DNA of 64,000 nucleotides from Halomonas caseinilytica. Its GTDB lineage: Bacteria > Pseudomonadota > Gammaproteobacteria > Pseudomonadales > Halomonadaceae. Under the pieces are notes generated by a model. The model was not told the DNA's origin. It ran no database searches and saw nothing but the letters and a program-made list of their open reading frames with translations. How positions within the stretch are numbered: the stretch's first letter is position 1; the number at the start of each line of letters is the position of its first letter. A program made the position numbers and the translations under genes. This document shows positions 26,109 to 35,324 of this stretch, piece by piece. Location: the NCBI RefSeq assembly GCF_001662305.1, contig NZ_BDEP01000008.1, positions 32,114 to 96,113 on the forward strand, in the 5' to 3' direction.

Positions 26109-27062
26109 ATGATGAACGACAATATTTTCACTGGCTGTATTCCTGCCCTGATGACGCCCTGCACGCCGGAGCGCAAGCCGGATTACGATGCGCTCGTCGC
26201 CAAGGGGCGCGAGCTCATCGATATCGGCATGAGCGCCGTGGTGTACTGTGGCTCGATGGGGGACTGGCCGCTGTTGACCGAGGCCGAACGTCAGGAAGGG
26301 GTGGCGCGCCTGGTTGCCGCCGGGGTGCCGACGATCGTCGGCACTGGTGCGGTGAATTCCAGAGAAGCCGTTTCCCACGCGGCCCATGCCGCCGAGGTCG
26401 GTGCCCACGGACTGATGGTCATCCCTCGCGTGCTGTCGCGCGGCACCTCGTCCGTGGCCCAGAAGGCCCATTTTTCCGCCATTCTGAAGGCCGCGCCGAA
26501 CCTGCCGGCCGTGATCTACAACAGCCCTTACTACGGTTTTGCCACTCGTGCCGAGCTGTTCTTCGCTCTGCGCGAAGAACATCCCAACCTGATCGGCTTC
26601 AAGGAGTTCGGTGGCGCCGAGGATCTGCGCTACGCGGCAGAACACATCACGTCGCAGGACGACGACGTCACCCTGATGGTCGGTGTCGACACCACGGTGG
26701 TCCATGGTTTCGTCAACTGCGGTGCGACTGGGGCGATCACCGGTATCGGCAATGCCCTGCCGCGGGAGGTCCTGCACCTCGTCTCGCTGAGCAAGCGAGC
26801 CGCGCGAGGCGACGTCCAGGCGCGCCGTCAGGCGCAGGAACTCGACGCCGCCCTGGGCGTTCTGTCTTCCTTCGATGAAGGGCCGGATCTGGTGCTGTAT
26901 TACAAGCACCTCATGGTGCTCAACGGTGAGCGCGAATACGCCTTGCACTTCAACGAGACCGACGTCCTCAGCGATGCACAACGCCACTATGTGGAGGCGC
27001 AGTACGCGCTGTTCCGCGAGTGGTATGCGCAATGGTCCGTTGCCGTCCGCGACGGTCATTGA
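26109..27062 (+). CDS. pyrroline-4-hydroxy-2-carboxylate deaminase (DapA/NAL family)
   Basis: A 317-residue TIM-barrel enzyme of the dihydrodipicolinate synthase family. The Schiff-base lysine is K165 in LIGFKEFGG, and the partner tyrosine is in [10 protein letters not shown] about 28 residues earlier. In hydroxyproline clusters this branch removes ammonia and water to give 2-oxoglutarate semialdehyde. GGAGGG precedes two adjacent ATGs (26109 and 26112). The next gene, 34 bases on, encodes the dehydrogenase for that product, which supports the assignment over true DapA or sialate lyase. Confidence 0.87.
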   Translation: MMNDNIFTGCIPALMTPCTPERKPDYDALVAKGRELIDIGMSAVVYCGSMGDWPLLTEAERQEGVARLVAAGVPTIVGTGAVNSREAVSHAAHAAEVGAHGLMVIPRVLSRGTSSVAQKAHFSAILKAAPNLPAVIYNSPYYGFATRAELFFALREEHPNLIGFKEFGGAEDLRYAAEHITSQDDDVTLMVGVDTTVVHGFVNCGATGAITGIGNALPREVLHLVSLSKRAARGDVQARRQAQELDAALGVLSSFDEGPDLVLYYKHLMVLNGEREYALHFNETDVLSDAQRHYVEAQYALFREWYAQWSVAVRDGH

Positions 27063-27096
27063 AGCGAAGCGAGGCAACGTCAAGGAGACGAGTGGT

Positions 27097-28674
27097 ATGA
27101 CACTGGAAGGCAAGTTACTGATCGGTCAGCAGGCCGTGGAAGGCAGTCGCGTGGCCATTCGGGCCATCAACCCGGCCACGAACGAGTCGCTCGAGCCGGG
27201 GTATCCGGGTGGGACCCAGGCCGACGTCGAGCGGGCCTGCGAGCTGGCCTGGGCGGCGTTCGATGATTACCGCCACACCTCGCTGGAGGCGCGTGCCGCC
27301 TTTCTCGAGGCCGTGGCCGACGAGATCGAGTCGATCGGTGATGACCTGATCGAACGCGCAATGGTGGAAACCGGGCTGCCACAGGCACGGCTCCTGGGGG
27401 AGCGCGGGCGCACCTGCGGGCAACTGCGGCTGTTTGCCAGGACGGTGCGCGCCGGCGAGTGGCTCGATGTGCGCGTCGACCCTGCCTTGCCGGATCGCCA
27501 GCCGCTGCCGCGCGCCGATCTGCGACAGCGCCATGTCGCTCTCGGCCCGGTGGCGGTATTCGGCGCGAGCAACTTCCCGTTGGCCTTTTCCGTCGCCGGT
27601 GGCGACACGGCATCCGCCCTGGCCGCCGGTTGTCCGGTGATCGTCAAGGCGCATTCCGCGCACCCTGGTACCAGCGAGCTGGTCGGGCGGGCCCTTCAGG
27701 CGGCGGTCAAAAAGTGCGGACTGCCGGAAGGCGTGTTTTCCCTGCTGTTTGGTTCCGGTCGCGAAGTCGGCCAGGCTCTGGTCAAGGACTCGCGGATCAA
27801 GGCGGCCGGCTTCACCGGTTCGCGCAGCGGCGGCCTGGCGCTATGGCAGATCGCCCAGTCGCGTCCCGAGCCGATTCCCTTCTACGCCGAGATGAGCTCG
27901 ATCAATCCGGTGTTCCTGTTGCCAGCAGCGCTCAATGCGCGCGGCCAGGCGCTGGGTGAGGCCTTCGTCGGTTCGCTCAACATGGGAGCCGGCCAGTTCT
28001 GCACCAATCCGGGGCTGGTGATCGCGGTCAAGGGGGCGGCCCTCGACGCCTTCATGGCGGCTGCCGCTGAAGAGGTCGAGGCCAGTGCTGCCCAGACCAT
28101 GCTCACGCCGGGGATCTTCGAGGCCTACGAAGACGGCGTGGTCACGCTGGCTGGCAACGACAGGGTGCGTGAGGTCGCGCGTGGCCGGAAGGGCGAAGGC
28201 CCCAATCAGTGCCGAACCGGTTTGTTCGCGGCCTCGGCACAGGATTTCCTGGCCAGCGAGGCGCTGCAGGCGGAAGTCTTCGGCGCCACCTCGCTGGTGG
28301 TCGAGTGCTCGGGTGTCGCCGAGCTTGCCAAAGTGGCCGAGTGCCTGGAAGGCCAGCTTACCGCCACGCTGCAGATGGACGACGCCGACCTGGATGCCGC
28401 CCGCGCCTTGCTGCCGACGCTCGAGCGCAAGGCGGGACGGATTCTGGTCAACGGTTGGCCGACCGGTGTCGAAGTGTGCGATGCGATGGTTCACGGCGGG
28501 CCCTTCCCGGCGACCTCGGATACCCGCACCACGTCCGTCGGCAGTGCGGCGATCTTCCGGTTCCTGCGCCCGGTCTGCTATCAGGACATGCCGGATGCGC
28601 TGCTGCCGGATGTCCTCAAGGCCCATAACCCGGAAGGCCTTGAGCGTCTGGTCGACGGTCGGCGCGAAGGCTGA
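27097..28674 (+). CDS. 2-oxoglutarate semialdehyde dehydrogenase
   Basis: A 525-residue aldehyde dehydrogenase of the long type found in hydroxyproline and sugar-acid clusters. It has [24 protein letters not shown] (core [10 protein letters not shown]), the nucleophile in [12 protein letters not shown], and the C-terminal NGWPTGVEV and HGGPFPAT elements. It oxidises 2-oxoglutarate semialdehyde to 2-oxoglutarate, completing hydroxyproline breakdown. RBS AAGGAGACG lies before the ATG at 27097. It is coupled to the deaminase gene and transcribed with it. Confidence 0.9.
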   Translation: MTLEGKLLIGQQAVEGSRVAIRAINPATNESLEPGYPGGTQADVERACELAWAAFDDYRHTSLEARAAFLEAVADEIESIGDDLIERAMVETGLPQARLLGERGRTCGQLRLFARTVRAGEWLDVRVDPALPDRQPLPRADLRQRHVALGPVAVFGASNFPLAFSVAGGDTASALAAGCPVIVKAHSAHPGTSELVGRALQAAVKKCGLPEGVFSLLFGSGREVGQALVKDSRIKAAGFTGSRSGGLALWQIAQSRPEPIPFYAEMSSINPVFLLPAALNARGQALGEAFVGSLNMGAGQFCTNPGLVIAVKGAALDAFMAAAAEEVEASAAQTMLTPGIFEAYEDGVVTLAGNDRVREVARGRKGEGPNQCRTGLFAASAQDFLASEALQAEVFGATSLVVECSGVAELAKVAECLEGQLTATLQMDDADLDAARALLPTLERKAGRILVNGWPTGVEVCDAMVHGGPFPATSDTRTTSVGSAAIFRFLRPVCYQDMPDALLPDVLKAHNPEGLERLVDGRREG

Positions 28675-28702
28675 TCATGCCTGGGCCCAGGTAGCCACTG
28701 GG

Positions 28703-29776
28703 TCAGCTCGCGATGCGCTCGGCGATGGCTCGCCCCAGGGCCTGCGTCGAGCCCTGACCGCCGAGGTCCGGCGTCAGGATACGTTCGTCGCCTTCGTCGA
28801 GGACCGCTTCGATGGCGGCGAGCATCGCGCGCCCGGCCTCGGGATATCCGAGGTGTTCGAGCATCATCGCTCCGGACCAGATCTGGCCGATGGGATTGGC
28901 GATGCCGCGCCCGGCGATGTCCGGCGCGCTGCCGTGCACCGGCTCGAACAGGCTGGGAAAGCGTCCTTCCGGATTGATGTTGGCTGAAGGCGCCACGCCG
29001 ATGGTGCCGGTGCAGGCCGGGCCGAGATCGGAGAGGATGTCGCCGAACAGGTTACTGGCCACCACCACGTCGAACCAGTCCGGGTGGAGCACGAAGTTGG
29101 CGGTCAGGATGTCGATGTGGAACTGATCGACCGAAACCTCCGGATAGTGCTCGGCTGCAGCGGCCACGCGCGTGTCCCACCAGGGCATGGTGATGGCGAT
29201 GCCATTGGATTTGGTGGCCGAGGTGAGTTTCTTGCGAGGGCGGCTGGCGGCCAGGTCGAAGGCGTATTTCAGCACCCGGTCGACACCGGTCCGGGTCATC
29301 ACCGTCTCCTGGATGACCACTTCGCGGTCGGTGCCCTCGAACATGGTGCCACCGACGCTGGAATATTCGCCCTCGGTGTTTTCGCGCACCACGTAGAAGT
29401 CGATGTCGCCAGGTTGCCGGCCGGCCAGCGGGCTCTTGATGCCGGGCAGCAGTCGGCAGGGGCGAAGGTTAACGTACTGGTCGAACTCACGGCGGAATTG
29501 CAGCAGCGATCCCCATAGCGATACATGGTCCGGGACCTTTTCCGGCCAGCCCACCGCACCGAAGAACAAGGCGTCGAACTCACCGAGGATCTGGCGCCAG
29601 TCCTCGGGCAGCATCCGGCCGTGTGCGAGATAATAGTCGCAGCTGGCGAAGTCGAAGGTCTCGAAGTCGAGTGCGATATCGAAGCGTCGTGCGGCGGCCT
29701 CCAGGGCACGCCGGCCTTCCGGAGCCACTTCGGTGCCGATGCCGTCGCCGGGCATCACGGCGATGCGATGGGTCAT
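28703..29776 (-). CDS. dmlA: D-malate/tartrate dehydrogenase (decarboxylating)
   Basis: A 357-residue member of the isocitrate/isopropylmalate dehydrogenase family. It begins with IAVMPGDGIGTEV and has RENTEGEYSSVGG, KSNGI, the metal-site DILTANFV and the adenine-loop EPVHGSAPDIAGRGIANPIG. The KSNGI and GEYSSVGG details fit D-malate/tartrate dehydrogenases (DmlA/TtuC) rather than LeuB. A DmlR-type LysR gene diverges 153 bases away, as in E. coli. It makes pyruvate from D-malate with NAD. A second activity on tartrate is likely but unproven. Confidence 0.85.
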   Translation of the reverse strand: MTHRIAVMPGDGIGTEVAPEGRRALEAAARRFDIALDFETFDFASCDYYLAHGRMLPEDWRQILGEFDALFFGAVGWPEKVPDHVSLWGSLLQFRREFDQYVNLRPCRLLPGIKSPLAGRQPGDIDFYVVRENTEGEYSSVGGTMFEGTDREVVIQETVMTRTGVDRVLKYAFDLAASRPRKKLTSATKSNGIAITMPWWDTRVAAAAEHYPEVSVDQFHIDILTANFVLHPDWFDVVVASNLFGDILSDLGPACTGTIGVAPSANINPEGRFPSLFEPVHGSAPDIAGRGIANPIGQIWSGAMMLEHLGYPEAGRAMLAAIEAVLDEGDERILTPDLGGQGSTQALGRAIAERIAS

Positions 29777-29929
29777 GTTGTCACCTCTTTTCATGTAGTA
29801 GCCGTCATGGCGTACCAGGGAATGGAACCGGGTCGCATGGCCGGGCGCTGACTGTCCGGGTCAGGCATAGCCTACTCCTTGGGCGGAAAGAGATAATCGG
29901 GCTAGAGTGAAAGGTATTGTTGCGCATGA

Positions 29930-30892
29930 GTGGAGAATATCTTGTCTCAGCTCGATGACCTGGCCTTCTTTCAACGCCTGGCGCGGGCCGGTAGCTTGAC
30001 CGCCACCGCCCGTGAGCTGGGACTCTCGCTCTCGGCGGTGAGCAAGCGGCTCAAGCAGCTCGAGGCTCGCCTGGGCGTCTCCCTGGCCCATCGCACCACG
30101 CGGCGGTTGACGCTGACCGCCGAGGGCGAGCTCTACCTGAGCCGGGGCGCGGCGATCCTCGACGAGCTCGGCGAGCTGGAGGAAACGCTGGGCGATCACC
30201 GAGCCGAGCTGTCCGGACCGCTGCGCATCAATGCCACCTTCGGTTTCGGTCGGCGGCATGTGGCGCCGCTGTTCTCGGACTTTTGTGCCCTTCACCCGCA
30301 TATCGAGGGCAGTCTCGAGCTGACCAATTTCCCTGCCAGCCTGTTCGAGCAGGGATTCGATATCGGCATTCGCGTCGGTGCGCCGCCGGACTCGCGCCTG
30401 GTGGCACGACGCATCCTCGCCAACCGCCGCGTGCTCTGCGCGGCGCCGGCCTATGTCGAGCGCATGTCGCCGCTGCGCGATCCCCGCGATCTGTCGTCGC
30501 ATCCCTGTCTGGTGATTCGCGAGAACGGCAGCGACCACACCGTGTGGCGCTTCCAGCGTCGTGACACGCCAGGCGAGGAACGTGCGGTGAAGGTAGCGGG
30601 TCCCATGGCCAGCAACGATGGCGAGGTGGTCCGCCGCTTGGCCCGTGACGGTCATGGCGTGGCGCTGCGCTCCTGGTGGGATGTCCACGATGACTTGTCC
30701 GCAGGACGTCTGATCGAGCTGCTGCCGGAGTGGCGAGGAGTGCGCGCCGACTTTCATGCCGTGTATCATCAGCGTCGCCACGTGCCCTTGCGGATTCGTG
30801 CCTTCGTCGCCTATCTCGAACGGGAGATGGCGGGACGCGTGCCATCGCGCTCGCTTCCCCGGAGTGTTCTGACAGGAGAGTCGCCCCAGTGA
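29930..30892 (+). CDS. LysR-family regulator, DmlR-like
   Basis: A 320-residue LysR protein. LDDLAFFQRLARAGSLTATA with LSLSAVSKRLKQLEARLGVSLAHRTTR (core LSAVSKRLKQLE) is typical of the DmlR group. The start is unsure: a GTG at 29930 or a TTG at 29942; the TTG has the better ribosome site (GGAG six bases ahead). It is divergent from the D-malate dehydrogenase gene and probably activates it. Its stop codon overlaps the GTG start of the glycosyltransferase gene. Confidence 0.85.
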   Translation: MENILSQLDDLAFFQRLARAGSLTATARELGLSLSAVSKRLKQLEARLGVSLAHRTTRRLTLTAEGELYLSRGAAILDELGELEETLGDHRAELSGPLRINATFGFGRRHVAPLFSDFCALHPHIEGSLELTNFPASLFEQGFDIGIRVGAPPDSRLVARRILANRRVLCAAPAYVERMSPLRDPRDLSSHPCLVIRENGSDHTVWRFQRRDTPGEERAVKVAGPMASNDGEVVRRLARDGHGVALRSWWDVHDDLSAGRLIELLPEWRGVRADFHAVYHQRRHVPLRIRAFVAYLEREMAGRVPSRSLPRSVLTGESPQ

Positions 30893-32214
30893 ATGTGCTG
30901 ATGTTCACCAATACCTACCAACCGATCGTCGGCGGGGTCAGCGAGTCGGTGCAGCGTCTCAAGCGTCAGCTGTGCATGGCGGGCCACCGTGTCCTGGTCG
31001 TGGCGCCTCGCCTGGAGGGCCAGCCCGAGAACGAGACGGATGTGGTCAGGGTGGCGGCGGTACAGCACTTCAACGGCAGCGACTTCTCCTTGCCTGTGCC
31101 GATGCCCGGTCAACTCTACGAAGCCATCGAGGATTTCGAACCGGATATCGTCCACTCCCATCATCCCTTCCTGCTGGGCGACACCGCCGCGCGTGCCGCC
31201 GAGACCTATGGCCTGCCGCTGGTGTTCACCCACCATACGCTCTATGAGCATTACACCCATTATGTGCCCGGCGATTCGCCGCGCATGCAGCGCTTCGCCA
31301 TCGCGCTTGCCACCCAGTACAGCTGGTTGTGCGACAGCGTCATTGCGCCCAGCGAGAGCATCCGCGACCTGCTGCTCGAACGCGAGGCTAATTCGGCAAT
31401 TCGGGTGGTGCCGAGCGGTGTGGATACCAACCGTTTCGCGCTCGGCAACGGGGAGGATTGCCGGCGCCGCATGGGCATTCCCGAGGATGCGTATGTCATC
31501 GGCCATCTGGGCCGGCTGGCGCGGGAGAAGAACTTGCCTTTCCTGGCCGAGGCGGTATCACTGGCGCTGAGCAGGCGTCCCGAGGCGCACTTCCTGGTCG
31601 TCGGTGACGGCGATGCCGCCCAGGTGATGCGCGAGATCGCCGAGGAACAGGGCGTGGCGGAGCGCTTTCACTTCACGGGGCGCCTGCAGGGGCGGGCGTT
31701 GATCGATGCCTATCATGCCATGGATGTCTTCGCGTTCGCGTCGCACAGCGAGACCCAGGGCATGGTGGTCGCCGAGGCGATGGCCGCCGGCTTGCCGGTG
31801 GTGGCGGTCGCCGCACCGGGTGTCGTCGAGGTGGTGGTGGATGGCGAAAACGGGCGCCTGCTGCCCGAAGACGACACCGAGGGACTGGCCTGCGCGCTGG
31901 AGGCACTGGCCGAGGCGCGATGTCGTGAGCCGTTGCGCCAGGGGGCTCTGGAGACGGCGGCCAACTACGATGAGCGGCGCTGTGCCGAGCGCTGCCTGTC
32001 GGTCTACCGCGACGTCATTGCACGGGGCGGTCCCTTCACTCACGCCGACGACGGCGGCTGGGACCGGGTCAGGGGGCGCCTGGGCGCCGAATGGCAGATG
32101 CTGTGCTATCGGGGACGATTGCTGCGTCACCTGGTTCAGGGGGAGTGGGAGCAGGAGCGCCCCTCCTGGTGGCCGGGCGGCCGCCAGGATGAGCCCAGCG
32201 TCCCCTCGGAGTGA
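30889..32214 (+). CDS. GT4-family glycosyltransferase
   Basis: A 441-residue glycosyltransferase beginning at GTG 30889, overlapping the LysR stop, with AGGAGAG upstream. TNTYQPIVGGVSESVQRL at the N-terminus, PDIVHSHHPFLLG, VPSGVDTNRF, GHLGRLAREKNL and the nucleotide-sugar motif ASHSETQGMVVAEAMAAGLPV are features of GT4. The pattern resembles bacterial glycolipid glycosyltransferases (MgtA and glucosyldiacylglycerol synthases). The C-terminal 80 residues are basic and amphipathic, suiting membrane attachment. The acceptor is likely a membrane lipid; this is inferred. Confidence 0.82.
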   Translation: MNVLMFTNTYQPIVGGVSESVQRLKRQLCMAGHRVLVVAPRLEGQPENETDVVRVAAVQHFNGSDFSLPVPMPGQLYEAIEDFEPDIVHSHHPFLLGDTAARAAETYGLPLVFTHHTLYEHYTHYVPGDSPRMQRFAIALATQYSWLCDSVIAPSESIRDLLLEREANSAIRVVPSGVDTNRFALGNGEDCRRRMGIPEDAYVIGHLGRLAREKNLPFLAEAVSLALSRRPEAHFLVVGDGDAAQVMREIAEEQGVAERFHFTGRLQGRALIDAYHAMDVFAFASHSETQGMVVAEAMAAGLPVVAVAAPGVVEVVVDGENGRLLPEDDTEGLACALEALAEARCREPLRQGALETAANYDERRCAERCLSVYRDVIARGGPFTHADDGGWDRVRGRLGAEWQMLCYRGRLLRHLVQGEWEQERPSWWPGGRQDEPSVPSE

Positions 32215-32220
32215 TCCTCT

Positions 32221-32898
32221 TCAACGGCGACGGCGCCGCTCCGCCCAACGTTTGAGGCCGTAAAGTACCCCGATGCCCGCCAACAGTCCGAGCAGGGCCA
32301 GGACCGCTTCTCGGCTGCTCTCCGCGGTGACCAGCTCGCCAAGCTGGCTGCCCAGCAGAGTGATGCCGACCAACCCCGGCACGATGCCCAGGGTCGAGCC
32401 GATCATGTAGTCGCGAAAGCGCAGGTGGAAGGCGCCGGCCATCATGTTGGTCAGAGTGAAGGGAGCCAGTGGCAGCAGGTTGACGACGGTCATGGTGCGG
32501 ATGCCGCGCCCTGAAAGATAGCGGGAGAGGCCCTTGAGGTGCTTGCCACCGTGGCGCAGCAAGGCATCGCGCCCCAAGCGGCGTCCTATCCACCAGGTCA
32601 GGATGGAGGCGGCCAGGGTGCCGGCCAGGGCATAAGCAAAGCCCCACCAGGGACCGAACAGCAGGCCGGTCAGGGCGACCAGCAGGCTCAGCGGGAACAT
32701 CACCAGCGAGGCGGCGGCGTAGATGGCGACCACCACCAGTACCGCCCAACTGGTATCGCGCCAGGCCACCGAGCCTTGGGCCAGCGCCATCAGGCTATCC
32801 ACGGTGAGCAGGTCCTGCATGGCTAGCCATTGCCATAGCAGGCCGAGGGAAACGAGAGCGAGCAGGACGATGAGAAGAATGCTGAGCGGGCGGGACAT
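32221..32898 (-). CDS. VTT-domain (TVP38/TMEM64, DedA-like) membrane protein
   Basis: A 225-residue membrane protein with five to six hydrophobic segments and the VTT signature FPLSLLVALTGLLFGPWWGFAYALAG (core LTGLLFGPWWG), then LPLAPFTLTNMMAGA. The C-terminus is a run of arginines. I use the ATG at 32898; the longer reading has no hydrophobic content. It converges on the glycosyltransferase gene with a six-base gap. Family members move lipids across membranes or keep membrane homeostasis. Confidence 0.8.
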   Translation of the reverse strand: MSRPLSILLIVLLALVSLGLLWQWLAMQDLLTVDSLMALAQGSVAWRDTSWAVLVVVAIYAAASLVMFPLSLLVALTGLLFGPWWGFAYALAGTLAASILTWWIGRRLGRDALLRHGGKHLKGLSRYLSGRGIRTMTVVNLLPLAPFTLTNMMAGAFHLRFRDYMIGSTLGIVPGLVGITLLGSQLGELVTAESSREAVLALLGLLAGIGVLYGLKRWAERRRRR

Positions 32899-33002
32899 GA
32901 GGCAAGCGATTTCCTGGTGAACGTCTCGCCACAGGATACGGCAGAGTGCCCGATGGCCAAAGTGACCATCGGGCATTGCGGCCTTTGTGGCTCAGCAGTG
33001 CC

Positions 33003-33950
33003 TCATTCGGCACTCCCTTCACCGAAGGTGCCTTCGACGGCTGGCCAGGCAGGTTCGCCGTCACGGGTCGTCACGCCTTCCAGCATGGCCTGGACGCGCG
33101 AAGGGTGCTCGCGCAGCCACTGTCGGGCCACGCTCTCTGCACTGCGTTCCTGCTGGCCGAACTCGCGAATCATCCAGCTCTGCTCTTCGGCGGAGAAGGT
33201 GAAGTTGGTGAAGAAGTCGACCAGGTTGGGATGTGCCTCAGCGTAATCGCTGCGTGCTACGGTCAGCACCTGGCTGGCGCCGTTGTTCTCGCCGAACAGG
33301 TCTTGCGGATCGTCGAGATAGCGCATGTCCAGTTCGAGGTTCATCCAGTGAGGCGTCCAGCCGACCCAGACGATGGGCTCCTCCCGGGAGATGGCGTCGC
33401 GGGCCGCGGTGAGCATGCCGACCACGCTGGTATCCACCAGTTGCCAGTCACCCAGCCCCCAGGTGTCGTTGGCGATGGCCTCGTTGAGGATCTCGCTGGC
33501 GGCAGAGCCGGCGCCGAAACCGAAGATCTTGCCGTCGAAGTCGTCCCGGTTGGCATCCAGGTCGGCGAAGCTCTGGATGCCTTGCGCGTAGAGGTACTCG
33601 GGAACGGCCAGGGTCATGCGCGCCCCGTCGACATTGTTGGCCAGCGAGGTGATCGCGCCGCTCTCCTCGAGCGGGGTATAAAGGCTGTTCTGGGCCGGCA
33701 GCCAGCCACCGAGGAAGACATCCAGATCGCCGCTGTCGAGTCCTTGATAGACGACCTGCATGCCGAGCTCTTCGGTACGCGTCGTGTAACCGAGCGGTGT
33801 CAGCAGTTGCGCGGCGATCTCGGTCTTGACGGTGATACCGGGCCAGGCCGGCACGCCGAAGTCCAGGGTGGCGTCGTCCGCCATCGTCGGTGCGGCAAGG
33901 CCGAGGACCAGAGGCAGGCTCAGCAGGGCGGCTGTCGAACGGGGTCGCAT
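33003..33950 (-). CDS. glycine-betaine/choline-type ABC substrate-binding protein (OpuAC family)
   Basis: A 315-residue periplasmic protein with a signal peptide ending near residue 24 (APTMA). The mature part follows the OpuAC/ProX pattern: ADDATLDFGVPAWPGITVKTE, QGLDSGDLDVFLGGWLPAQ and VWVGWTPHWMN, whose tryptophans usually form the aromatic cage for a quaternary ammonium group. No ATPase or permease gene adjoins it, so it must share another importer. The gamma-butyrobetaine hydroxylase gene lies upstream on the same strand, suggesting gamma-butyrobetaine or carnitine as ligand. Confidence 0.85.
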   Translation of the reverse strand: MRPRSTAALLSLPLVLGLAAPTMADDATLDFGVPAWPGITVKTEIAAQLLTPLGYTTRTEELGMQVVYQGLDSGDLDVFLGGWLPAQNSLYTPLEESGAITSLANNVDGARMTLAVPEYLYAQGIQSFADLDANRDDFDGKIFGFGAGSAASEILNEAIANDTWGLGDWQLVDTSVVGMLTAARDAISREEPIVWVGWTPHWMNLELDMRYLDDPQDLFGENNGASQVLTVARSDYAEAHPNLVDFFTNFTFSAEEQSWMIREFGQQERSAESVARQWLREHPSRVQAMLEGVTTRDGEPAWPAVEGTFGEGSAE

Positions 33951-34017
33951 ATTATTGTCTCCTGATGGCCGGGTCGTGGCGACCCGGCGATGGATTCATG
34001 ACGAAAGGAACGCGGCC

Positions 34018-35199
34018 TCAGGCGGAACGTGCCAGGACTCGCAGGCGAGACTCGAGCAGGTCGAGGTCGAGATAGGTGCCTTGCAGATGACGGCGCCCGC
34101 TGTTGGGGTTGAAGGCGTTGCGCCCATGGAGCACACGGCGATTGTCGAAGGCAATCATCTGACCGGGCAGGAGGGAGAATTCGAGGCGCTGGCGCGGGTC
34201 GTGCACCAGGTCCCAGAATTCGCGATAGGCGCGATACCAGGCGTCGGCCTGTTCCAGGGGCAGGCGCAGGGAGTCACGGATCCAGTTGTTGAAGCGTATC
34301 TCGAGCAACTGACCATTGTGATCCAGCGTGATGATGGGGGCACGCCAGGCGATGTCGTGTTCGTCGTCCTGGAAGCGAAAGTCGATCGGTGTCTCGCTGA
34401 GCAGGCGGAAGGCTTCCGGAGAACGCTCGCGCAGCGCCTCGGCGGCGGCGAAGCCATCGGTGAAGGTCGACTCGCCACCCTCGGCGTCGTTTTCCAGGCA
34501 GTACAGCAGCTGGATGTCCGGTGGCTGGCGCCAGTTGGGCAGGTCGGTGTGCAGCGGCAGGCCGATCGCCGTGTAGGCGGCGTTGTTGGGGTTGGGCTTG
34601 GAGCGCACGTCGAAGCGCGCACCGAAGTTGGTGGCGCGCAAGGGGCCGATGCGTTCGGCCAGGCGACTGACTTCTTCGTCGGCGAGGGGGCCGTCCTCGA
34701 GCAGTACCAGGCCATCGCGCAGCAACGCCGTCAGCCATTCGCGCTCGCCTGCGGCGCCATCCACGAAGTCACTGTGGGCGACGCGGGTCGGCTGGAAGCC
34801 TTCGGCCCAGGGGCGACGCGCGGGGACATGGTCGCCGCTCTCCTGGCCGGGGCGACGTTGCCGGAGCCAGCCGGCGTCGAAACGGCTGATGTGTCCATCG
34901 GCCCAGGTCAGCTCGAGGTTGCCGTCTTCGAGGCGAGCCTTGGGGGCCGTCTCGGGGAGCTCGAAGGGAATGTACAGGCGCTCTCGTGTCGCGGCATGGC
35001 GGCACTCACTGCAGAGGCAGTGGTCGCGCAGCCAGCTCAAGGGAAAGTGGGCCTGCTGACGGTCCTCCCAGGTCAGCGTCACTCGGGCGCCGCTGGTCAG
35101 GGCATCGATGAGGGAATAGCTGCCGCTGTGGTCGGCCAGCTCGCCCATGGGCCAGGCGAGGCGGGGTTGCTGGGGCCTGGACGGAGTGGCAGTCGTCAT
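34018..35199 (-). CDS. gamma-butyrobetaine dioxygenase (BBOX-like)
   Basis: A 393-residue Fe(II)/2-oxoglutarate oxygenase. The N-terminal zinc-binding DUF971 domain shows LRDHCLCSECRH near residue 60. The TauD-like catalytic domain has the iron ligands HTD in LPLHTDLPNW and the distal histidine in NRRVLHGRNAF, followed by the 2-oxoglutarate arginine region. This two-domain layout is that of gamma-butyrobetaine hydroxylase, which makes L-carnitine; trimethyllysine dioxygenase is a relative. GGAGGCAACC precedes the ATG. A LysR gene diverges 125 bases away. Confidence 0.87.
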   Translation of the reverse strand: MTTATPSRPQQPRLAWPMGELADHSGSYSLIDALTSGARVTLTWEDRQQAHFPLSWLRDHCLCSECRHAATRERLYIPFELPETAPKARLEDGNLELTWADGHISRFDAGWLRQRRPGQESGDHVPARRPWAEGFQPTRVAHSDFVDGAAGEREWLTALLRDGLVLLEDGPLADEEVSRLAERIGPLRATNFGARFDVRSKPNPNNAAYTAIGLPLHTDLPNWRQPPDIQLLYCLENDAEGGESTFTDGFAAAEALRERSPEAFRLLSETPIDFRFQDDEHDIAWRAPIITLDHNGQLLEIRFNNWIRDSLRLPLEQADAWYRAYREFWDLVHDPRQRLEFSLLPGQMIAFDNRRVLHGRNAFNPNSGRRHLQGTYLDLDLLESRLRVLARSA

Positions 35200-35324
35200 G
35201 GTTGCCTCCTGTGATGCGTGTGGCGCACAGGGTGGCGATTGCCTGGCGCGCTGACAAACGATTAATCTGACCCCTATGGCCAAATTCTGCTTATGTGTGA
35301 CTTTTTCATGATGGGACACGCTGC

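Noticed and set aside
28680..28700. CCTGGGCCCAGG palindrome after the semialdehyde dehydrogenase gene
   Set aside because: It is a short GC palindrome without a loop or U-tract; it could add to termination between convergent genes but is too weak to list.
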